Part shown: piece after piece, positions 58,647 through 64,000 of the stretch | Position numbering within the stretch: the stretch's first letter is position 1 | Layout: each line of letters begins with the position of its first letter | DNA from: CAVWXT01 sp963759115 | GTDB lineage: Bacteria; Planctomycetota; Planctomycetia; Pirellulales; Thermoguttaceae | Assembly (NCBI GenBank): GCA_963759115.1 | Contig: CAVWXT010000006.1 | Location: 930,001 to 994,000, forward strand | Reading direction: 5' to 3' | DNA length: 64,000 nucleotides | Notes under the pieces: model-generated | Databases searched by the model: none | Told to the model about the DNA's origin: nothing | Seen by the model: the letters and a program-made list of their open reading frames with translations, nothing else | Translations under genes and position numbers: made by a program

Positions 58647-59429
58647 TCACGAGCCCCACTCGGTTCTCAGCGGCGTGTTCAGCGTATCCAAAATCGTTTG
58701 AAGCGACGGCTCCACCTGATCGTGAAACGCCCAGGCTGCCGCGCCGAGCGTCAGCCCCAGGGCAGCGAAGGCCAGCAGGGCATTGACGCCGAAGCCCAGC
58801 GTGAGGATGTTCAGTTGGGGCAGCGTGCGTCCGATCAGGCCCAGGATCAGGGTCGACAACAAGAGCGCCGTCAGGGCGGGCGCGGCGGCGCGGACGCCCA
58901 GGGCGAAGCTCTGGCTCGCCAGCGTCACGGCGATCTCTCTGATCGAGCCGGGGATGCCGCCGCTGCCGGGCGGGATCACCCGAAACGTGTCCAAGAGCCC
59001 CGCCATCACCAGGCGATGTCCGCCCAGACACAGGAACACGCTCACCGTCACCAGGAACATCAACCGCGAGAAGAGCGGGACGTTCTCGCCCAGCGTCGGA
59101 TCGAACACGTCGGAAAGCGTCAGCCCGCTGGCCTGTCCCACCAGTTCGCCGGCCAGCGTCATGCTGTGGATGAGGATCAACACGCCCAAGCCCAGGCAAG
59201 CGCCGATGAGGGCCTCGCTCGCCAACAGCACGGCATATTGAATCACGTCGCCGGGCCGCTCCACCGTGGCGTGCCATTGCGCGGGCACGATCAAGAGGGC
59301 CAGCGCCACGGCCAGCAACACCCTCACCCGCAGCGGAACGTCGCTGGTGCCGTAGATCGGCGCGGTCATCGTAAGCCCGCCCACCCGGGCCAGGACGAAC
59401 GTGAACAGGATGAACTGCGTGTCGTTCAT
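58647..59429 (-). CDS. fliR: Flagellar export protein FliR
   Basis: 260 aa from ATG 59429 (MNDTQFILFTFVLARVGGLT); the open frame upstream runs through a palindromic element and is not part of the protein. Six or more membrane helices, with LARVGGL, APIYGTSDVPLRVRVLLAVA, GLILIHSMTLAGELVGQASGL-like and FALGVRAAAPALTALLLSTL. FliR forms the export gate together with FliP and FliQ. Confidence 0.93.
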   Translation of the reverse strand: MNDTQFILFTFVLARVGGLTMTAPIYGTSDVPLRVRVLLAVALALLIVPAQWHATVERPGDVIQYAVLLASEALIGACLGLGVLILIHSMTLAGELVGQASGLTLSDVFDPTLGENVPLFSRLMFLVTVSVFLCLGGHRLVMAGLLDTFRVIPPGSGGIPGSIREIAVTLASQSFALGVRAAAPALTALLLSTLILGLIGRTLPQLNILTLGFGVNALLAFAALGLTLGAAAWAFHDQVEPSLQTILDTLNTPLRTEWGS

Positions 59430-59455
59430 GGGTTGGTCAATCTGCGCCTTTGCCA

Positions 59456-59543
59456 GTCGCAAAAGGGGACTGGCTCCGTCGCCTCGATTATGGTGTTTCG
59501 GCGAATACGCTGTCCGGCGACGGTGCCTGTCCCCTTTTGCGAC
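59456..59543. repeat. GGGGAC-type palindromic element (family 1)
   Basis: 88 bp, ends GTCGCAAAAGGGGACTGGCT / CCCCTTTTGCGAC; first of two in the fliR-fliQ gap. Confidence 0.85.
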
Positions 59544-59561
59544 GGCCCATCGCCACGACCT

Positions 59562-59648
59562 GCGGAAAAAGGGGACAGGCACCGTGGCGGTAACGCTTTT
59601 GCTTATGCCACATCGGCGTGCGCCACGGAGCCAGTCCCCATTTTCCGC
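59562..59648. repeat. GGGGAC-type palindromic element (family 1), opposite orientation
   Basis: 87 bp, ends GCGGAAAAAGGGGACAGGCA / CCCCATTTTCCGC; arm order is reversed relative to the neighbour at 59456. Confidence 0.85.
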
Positions 59649-59666
59649 GAACGTAGTGCCGTAGTA

Positions 59667-59933
59667 CTAAAGTCTTCCCGGGATGCCGCCGATCAGGTCG
59701 TGGGTATATTGCAGCATTTGTGCGATCAGCCAGGGCAGCGAAATGCTCAACACCAGCAACATCACGATGATCTTGGGCACAAAGACCACGCTCTGCTCCT
59801 GGATTTGCGTGAGCGCCTGGAACAGCCCGATCACCAGGCCCACGATCATCCCGGCCACCAACACGGGCGAGCCGATGATCATCGTCGTCCACAACGCATG
59901 CCGGGCGAGATCAATGGCGTCTTGAGGGTCCAT
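59667..59933 (-). CDS. fliQ: Flagellar export protein FliQ
   Basis: 88 aa from ATG 59933 (MDPQDAIDLARHALWTTMII), the normal length. Two membrane helices around VLVAGMIVGLVIGLFQALTQ and IIVMLLVLSISLPWLIAQML, with the conserved TQIQEQSVVFVPKI loop. Part of the FliPQR export gate. Confidence 0.95.
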   Translation of the reverse strand: MDPQDAIDLARHALWTTMIIGSPVLVAGMIVGLVIGLFQALTQIQEQSVVFVPKIIVMLLVLSISLPWLIAQMLQYTHDLIGGIPGRL

Positions 59934-59948
59934 AGGAAGAGCATTCTC

Positions 59949-60039
59949 GTAGGGCGGGCACGGCCCGCCACAATACGCTGCATTTCGGTGGGCGGTGCCC
60001 ACTTGATACGTCACTTTCGGTGGGCGGTGCCCACCCTAC
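59949..60039. repeat. GGTGGGCGGTGCCCACC palindromes between fliP and fliQ
   Basis: Three short palindromes (near 59949, 59987 and 60019) fill the gap between fliP stop and fliQ start almost exactly. Being inside an operon they are tolerated read-through or RNA-processing sites. Confidence 0.7.
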
Positions 60040-60042
60040 ATG

Positions 60043-60984
60043 TCACGTAAACGGTTGAAAGCTTTGCAACAGCGTTCCCACCACCAGCCGCCAGCCGTCG
60101 ACCAAGACGAACAACAGGAGCTTCAGCGGCAGCGAAATCAGCACCGGCGGCAACATCAACATGCCCATCGACACCATCACGCTGGCCACGACCATGTCGA
60201 GGATCATGAACGGCAGGTAGATCTGGAAGCCAATCAGGAATGCGGTCTTCAACTCGCTGAGCATGAAGGCCGGCAGCAGCGCCTGCAACGGCACGTCGTC
60301 GTAGCTCTTGGGCGTGGGCCGATTGGGCAGGTAGCTCATCATCAGCCACACGTCTTCGGTATTGCGCGTCTTTTCGATCTGCTCGCTCATGAAGCGGCGG
60401 ATCGGCGCCACGCCCGCCTTCAACGCCTGCTCGGCGCCGACCTGGTGCTGCGTGTAGGGCACGAAGGCCTCGTCGTATACCTGCTTCCACACGGGCGTCA
60501 TGATCAGCAGCGTGAGGAACAGCGCGAGCGTAGTGATGACCTGCGTCGGCGGCAGATTCTGAGTGCCAATTGCTTGGCGCAGCAGGCTCAGCACCACGAC
60601 GATGCGGACGAAGCAGGTGGTCATCAAGAGCGCGGCCGGGGCCAGGCTCAGCACGGTCAGCACCAGCATGACTTGCAGCGAGGAACTCAACCCCTCGGGG
60701 CTCGCCCAGGCCTTCGGCCCGGCGGTCAGACCCTCGGGGAGCCCCATCGAGAGCGGTTGATTGGGGGCGGCGCTGGGCGAATCTTGGGCACTGGCCGAAC
60801 CGGCGAAGCTCAGGAGAGTAACCAACAGCGCGGCGCGGAGAACGTGCCCGGCGCGGCCCTCGCAAAGCCGCGACCGGCAACTTGCCGTAGGACGAGTTTT
60901 CCAACTCGTCCACGTTGCCCGGACGAGTTGGAAAACTCGTCCTACGTATCCAATCAACTTGCTCTGCCGCGACACCTTATCCAT
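60043..60984 (-). CDS. fliP: Flagellar export protein FliP with N-terminal repeat insert
   Basis: 313 aa from ATG 60984, about 60 longer than usual. The FliP core begins at SSLQVMLVLTVLSLAPAALL and includes VVVLSLLRQAIGTQNLPPTQ, DVWLMMSYLPNRPTPKSYDD and FLIGFQIYLPFMILDMVVAS. The extra length is mainly a GGACGAGTTTTCCAACTCGT palindrome (60886-60946) placed in frame between MDKVSRQSKLIG and the signal peptide-like segment LRAALLVTLLSFAGSASAQD, so the original leader may start at a later codon. Its start overlaps the end of fliO by 8 bases. Confidence 0.92.
   Translation of the reverse strand: MDKVSRQSKLIGYVGRVFQLVRATWTSWKTRPTASCRSRLCEGRAGHVLRAALLVTLLSFAGSASAQDSPSAAPNQPLSMGLPEGLTAGPKAWASPEGLSSSLQVMLVLTVLSLAPAALLMTTCFVRIVVVLSLLRQAIGTQNLPPTQVITTLALFLTLLIMTPVWKQVYDEAFVPYTQHQVGAEQALKAGVAPIRRFMSEQIEKTRNTEDVWLMMSYLPNRPTPKSYDDVPLQALLPAFMLSELKTAFLIGFQIYLPFMILDMVVASVMVSMGMLMLPPVLISLPLKLLLFVLVDGWRLVVGTLLQSFQPFT
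60886..60946. repeat. GGACGAGTTTTCCAACTCGT palindrome at fliP 5' end
   Basis: 61-bp inverted repeat (CGTAGGACGAGTTTTCC / GGAAAACTCGTCCTACG) read in frame as YVGRVFQLV...TSWKTRPT in FliP. Confidence 0.85.
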
Positions 60985-61531
60985 CGCTTTTCTCCGCGTG
61001 CCGAAAGACCTGGCGGAGGGCGGTCGCCGCGCCGATCGAACGATTCTGCCGGCACAGGCCGGCCAGCCGATCGACCTCGGCGGAATCCGTGATCTCGGTG
61101 AGCGTCTGCGCCCCCGTGGCCGACACGGAAACCAGCAAGAGCTTGGCGCCGCAGCGGAGCAGGTGGACCTGCTGGCGATTGGCCAACGCGGCCCGGCCGA
61201 GCACCTCGAACGCTTCGCTCGGCAATGTTCCGAACCCATTGGGCGACGTCCGGCGCAGCATCCAGGCGACCGCAAAGAAGACTCCCAGCACCACCGCCAG
61301 GCTGCCGCCGACGGTGACGAGCGATTGGATTCCCGTGGGATTCCTGGCTTCTTTGCCGGCCTCCGCGCGGCCAGTAAGCTCATGACCCTTGGGACGCGAG
61401 AGCGAAGGGGCCTCGGCCGGCGACGCCTGGCCGTTTTGCGCCGCACGATCATAGGGCACGACCTGGGCCAACAGTCCAACCGGCGAGGTCGACAGCATCA
61501 GCAGCCCGATCGTTCCCGCAATCCAACGCAT
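60977..61531 (-). CDS. fliO: Flagellar biosynthesis protein FliO
   Basis: 184 aa from ATG 61531. Signal-like N-terminus (GTIGLLMLSTSPVGLLAQV), a membrane helix (GGSLAVVLGVFFAVAWMLRR) and the FliO cytoplasmic domain (EAFEVLGRAALANRQQVHLL, CGAKLLLVSVSATGAQTLTE). FliO assists assembly of the FliP ring. Position immediately before fliP confirms the call. Confidence 0.9.
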   Translation of the reverse strand: MRWIAGTIGLLMLSTSPVGLLAQVVPYDRAAQNGQASPAEAPSLSRPKGHELTGRAEAGKEARNPTGIQSLVTVGGSLAVVLGVFFAVAWMLRRTSPNGFGTLPSEAFEVLGRAALANRQQVHLLRCGAKLLLVSVSATGAQTLTEITDSAEVDRLAGLCRQNRSIGAATALRQVFRHAEKSDG

Positions 61532-61673
61532 GGAGACGTTTCCTGGAGTTCTTCGGTGCCGATTCAGCCTATTGGTAGTCTATCGTGAGAGGTTAGCAAT
61601 TTGGATTTCGACCCGGAGGGTCGTGTGACAAATAGAGGTAGGGAGGCCGCATTGGGTTGCGGCCCCCCTCCCT

Positions 61674-61708
61674 CCGAACCGGACTGGCGGATTTCCCGCA
61701 TCCGGCTC
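61674..61708 (-). ncRNA. Group II intron domain V
   Basis: 35 nt hairpin with the stems GAGCCGG / CCGGTTC and GCGG / CCGC around a GAAA-type loop region; this is the catalytic core of the intron, 15 nt downstream of the RT stop codon. Confidence 0.8.
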
Positions 61709-61722
61709 TCCAGTTGATGGTG

Positions 61723-63060
61723 TTACCTCCGAAAGGGTTGAGCGAAACAGACATGGGCGGTTTGCAGGGAATACAGCCCTTGCTCGTCGAAGAAGCGATT
61801 GGGCCAACGCTGCTGGTCCCTTCCGCGGCCCCGTCCGCGCCGTTTCTGTCGCCGCCGCAACATGCTACGCAGCCGACCACGAATCCAGCCGTCCAGTTGG
61901 CGGAAAACCGACCCGCGACAATGGCGGAAGTAGATGAACCAGCCGCGAAGTTGCCGCGTCAGTCGAGCACACGTGAAGGGCAGGTCATGCCCGTTCGTGC
62001 GCTTGGTCTTCGCGCGGACCGCCTCCTTGAGTTTCCGCAGGCTCTTTTGCCGCGGCACACGCAAGTCGCCGCGGAAGCGATAGCCCAGAAAATCGAAACC
62101 CTCGATGCGGGCGTCCACGATCTTGGTTTTGGTCGGATGCAGGGTCAACTCGTTTTCGTTGACCCAACGTTGCACCATCGCCAAGGCCGCTTCCGCCTCC
62201 TCGCGAGTCTTGCACAAGATCACGAAGTCGTCTGCATAACGGACCAGCGCGAAACCGGCGTCGTCCAGCACGTGGTCCAGCGGGTTGAGGTAGATGTTGG
62301 CCAGAAGGGGCGAGAGGACTGCTCCTTGGGGCGTGCCCGTTTCGGGCGTCCACTCCCGCAGGTTGTCCATCACGCCTTGCTCCAGGAACATCTCCACCAA
62401 ACGCAACACCCGGCTGTCCGACACCTTCTCGCGCAGTCGCGTCATCAGCCGTGGCTTCGAGATCGTGTCAAAGTAACTCTTGAGGTCCGCGTCCACCACG
62501 TAGACGCGACCAGCGCCGAGCAGTTCCTCGACCCGTTCCAGGGCGTGATGACACCCTCGTCCGTGTCGAAACCCGTAACTGGCTTGCGAAAACGTGGCGT
62601 CGAAGATCGGTTCCAGCACGTGCAACAGCGCGGTTTGCACCACGCGGTCACGCACGGTCGGAACCCCCAACGGCCGCTGCTCCTTGCTGCCCGGTTTCGG
62701 AATCCAGACTCGCCGCACGGCCTGCGGACGATACGCATTGGTCCGCAGTGCCTCGTGCAGCCTGTCCAGTTCTTTCTGGCCATTGGCCTGAAAGCCCTCG
62801 ACCGATTGATGGTCCACCCCCGCTGCTCCCCGGTTGCCGATCACATGGCTGCGGGCGGCAAACAGGTTCAGCGGCGCGTACACCTTGTCGATCAGCGTGT
62901 GCCATCTTCCTCCTCGCACTCCTTGTTCGAGTGTCGCCAACATGCGGTCCGTCCAGACACACGGGTTCGCCCAGTCGCGAATCGACGGAGGCTCTCCGGC
63001 GGGAGTAGCCGCGAACGGCACTGTCACCGGGGGATGATTTCTTTCCCGTGGCTCGGACAT
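61723..63060 (-). CDS. ltrA: Group II intron reverse transcriptase/maturase
   Basis: 445 aa from ATG 63060 (MSEPRERNHPPV); an upstream ATG at 63081 is possible. RT blocks: RPLGVPTVRDRVVQTALLHV, YGFRHGRGCHHALE, VVDADLKSYFDTI, GTPQGAVLSPLLANIYL and the catalytic YADD at 62227-62238, followed by the maturase domain (FLGYRFRGDLRVPRQKSLRK, LTRQLRGWFIYFRHC). No HNH endonuclease domain, as expected for class C. The frame is intact. Confidence 0.93.
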   Translation of the reverse strand: MSEPRERNHPPVTVPFAATPAGEPPSIRDWANPCVWTDRMLATLEQGVRGGRWHTLIDKVYAPLNLFAARSHVIGNRGAAGVDHQSVEGFQANGQKELDRLHEALRTNAYRPQAVRRVWIPKPGSKEQRPLGVPTVRDRVVQTALLHVLEPIFDATFSQASYGFRHGRGCHHALERVEELLGAGRVYVVDADLKSYFDTISKPRLMTRLREKVSDSRVLRLVEMFLEQGVMDNLREWTPETGTPQGAVLSPLLANIYLNPLDHVLDDAGFALVRYADDFVILCKTREEAEAALAMVQRWVNENELTLHPTKTKIVDARIEGFDFLGYRFRGDLRVPRQKSLRKLKEAVRAKTKRTNGHDLPFTCARLTRQLRGWFIYFRHCRGSVFRQLDGWIRGRLRSMLRRRQKRRGRGRGRDQQRWPNRFFDEQGLYSLQTAHVCFAQPFRR

Positions 63061-63554
63061 CACGCATCCATCTTCCTGCACCCCTTCGCTCCCCCGGCGT
63101 TACCCGGTTTCGTCGCTACTATGGGTGCTCTGACTCCTGGACGGCCGGTTCTTCCTATCCTTATCAGGGACAATGAACTCCGTCCTGCTTCCTTCCAGGT
63201 CTCTCTCCTTACGACGTTTGACCTTCCGACCATTCCGTCCTCAACCACCGTGTTGCCATCTCCCCATCACGGCTTTCGCACGTTACCTCAGCCGGATGGG
63301 CCGCCGCGTCTATCCCCCGGGCAGATCTGGACGGATCGGAGGGAACGCCGTCACGCGGTCGGAGGTTCGCCATTGGCTAGCAGGCTCCCCGACAGGCTTG
63401 GCCGAATCAGGTTCGTTATCCTACGGACTGGTCATTCACCTCCGGTTGCTTCCCACCCCTCCTCGCGGAGACGCGGTTACTTTCGGTTACAGGTTTGTAA
63501 CGCAAACCTGGTGGGGACTCGCACCCCACCGATCAAACGTTTTCAGAGACGCAC

Positions 63555-63750
63555 TAGCCCAGCGATTCATCGCTGGGAAAGGGGACGTCACGTTCTGCCT
63601 TCGTCCCGGAGGGACGGTTGAATTCGTAGCCATTGCATTCGGTCGTCCCTACGGGACTTGGTCGAGGAGAACGGTGCGTTTCCAGCCCCAGCAGTGAACT
63701 GCTGGGCTATTATCAAATGCCCCTACGGGGCAAGAATATCCTTGCCCAAA
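63555..63750 (-). terminator. Cluster of hairpins between fliN and the intron
   Basis: Several palindromes lie here: CCCAGCGATTCATCGCTGGG (63559-63578), a GTCCC(T)ACGGGAC hairpin near 63646, CCCAGCAGTGAACTGCTGGG near 63688, GCCCCTACGGGGC near 63720 and CAAGAATATCCTTG. They look like terminators or repeat elements downstream of fliN; the first is the intron target hairpin. Confidence 0.6.
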
Positions 63751-64000
63751 TCACAAGTCCCCGCCGTTGTGAAGCACTACTTCCACCACGCGAACGCCCA
63801 AACGGCCGTCCAGGGCGATGACTTCGCCCCGCGCGGCCAACCGCCCGCCCGCGTAGATATCGGCCGAGTCGCCGGCTGCCCGGTCCAGGGGAATGATCGC
63901 TCCCTTTCGCAGACCGGCCAGTTCGTCGGGGCTTAGTTGGGCCCGGCCGAGTTCGATCCGCAGCGTCACCGCCGCATCGCGAGCGGTTTCCCGGGCAGCG
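63751..64000 (-). CDS. fliN: Flagellar motor switch protein FliN (partial)
   Basis: The SpoA/FliN C-terminal domain: LRIELGRAQLSPDELAGLRK, GAIIPLDRAAGDSADIYAGG, RLAARGEVIALDGRLGVRVV. The frame stays open to the window edge (AARETARDAAVTL...), so the N-terminal part lies beyond 64000. FliN is part of the C-ring. It heads the visible part of the flagellar operon. Confidence 0.85.
   Translation of the reverse strand, partial: AARETARDAAVTLRIELGRAQLSPDELAGLRKGAIIPLDRAAGDSADIYAGGRLAARGEVIALDGRLGVRVVEVVLHNGGDL

Larger units (their letters stand above)
61632..63554 (-). mobile_element. Group II intron (probable class C)
   Basis: On the minus strand the intron starts GTGCGTCTCTG at 63554 and ends CTACCTCTAT at 61632 (1923 nt). 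Domain V is readable at 61708-61674 (GAGCCGGATGCGGGAAATCC ... CCGGTTCGG) with a domain VI hairpin after it, and the ORF is between. The 5' exon ends in a hairpin CCCAGCGA-TGAA-TCGCTGGG three bases before the intron, the target type used by class C introns. It lies between fliN and fliO in the operon's orientation. Ends are by comparison with known intron consensus, not proven. Confidence 0.8.

Noticed and set aside
58524..60050. 508-codon plus-strand frame opposite fliR/fliQ
   Set aside because: Runs through two palindromes and two verified flagellar genes; Gln/His/Arg-rich shadow.

Overview
The window looks like a chromosomal segment of a high-GC planctomycete (Planctomycetota, probably Pirellulales-like). 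Markers are a BBP7-type outer-membrane barrel protein, a GldA / permease / Gldg / DUF4340 export cluster, RHS, HEAT and 24-residue LRR secreted proteins, very large lineage-specific proteins, and a flood of short palindromic repeats. This placement is inferred from gene content only; no rRNA gene is present. One tRNA (Lys-CTT) is.

Layout. 0-11 kb is accessory: two tandem 5'-truncated RHS cores, each ending in a different C-terminal domain with an HExxH zinc-protease motif, with HEAT-repeat genes after the first and a membrane-anchored LRR gene after the second. An IS30-family element sits exactly between the second tip and the LRR gene, and a RAYT (REP-associated) transposase with perfect 21-bp inverted repeats follows. 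11.3-14.9 kb (minus) is a heavily frameshifted type ISP/IIG-like restriction-modification enzyme. 15.7-25.3 kb holds housekeeping genes: holA, a lipoprotein, an HlyD-type periplasmic adaptor, def, a cinA-like gene, a PLD nuclease, mdh, a LON-domain protein and folE. 25.3-32.1 kb: a secreted LRR protein, a ~1000-aa FAD plus Fe-S dehydrogenase, a YkgJ-type cysteine-cluster protein, a DMT exporter and an aldo/keto reductase. 32.5 kb: tRNA-Lys. 33-38.5 kb (minus): ABC ATPase, permease/Gldg and DUF4340 export module. 39.5-41.2 kb: lipA and a carbohydrate-binding-like protein. 41.2-48.7 kb (minus): two head-to-tail uvrA genes, the downstream one with a long C-terminal extension. 49-54.7 kb: BBP7 barrel and a 1338-aa unknown protein. 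55.3-57.6 kb: small membrane proteins and a DnaJ-domain protein. 57.7-64 kb (minus): the flagellar export operon fliN-[group II intron]-fliO-fliP-fliQ-fliR-flhB, with flhB cut short at a junction with a fragment of a radical-SAM maturase.

Two themes cut across the window. First, at least a dozen families of 20-160 bp palindromes are scattered through it, and several copies lie inside coding sequence (uvrA, lipA, aldo/keto reductase, fliP N-terminus, second RHS copy), usually in frame, so the genes appear to carry translated inserts; this resembles the Rickettsia palindromic elements. Second, many genes, including housekeeping ones (mdh, the FAD dehydrogenase, BBP7), are broken by single-base indels while long neighbours (uvrA copy 1, the 1338-aa gene) are intact. 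I read most of these as base-calling errors, except in clearly accessory genes (R-M, RHS copy 2, HEAT fragment), where decay is equally likely.
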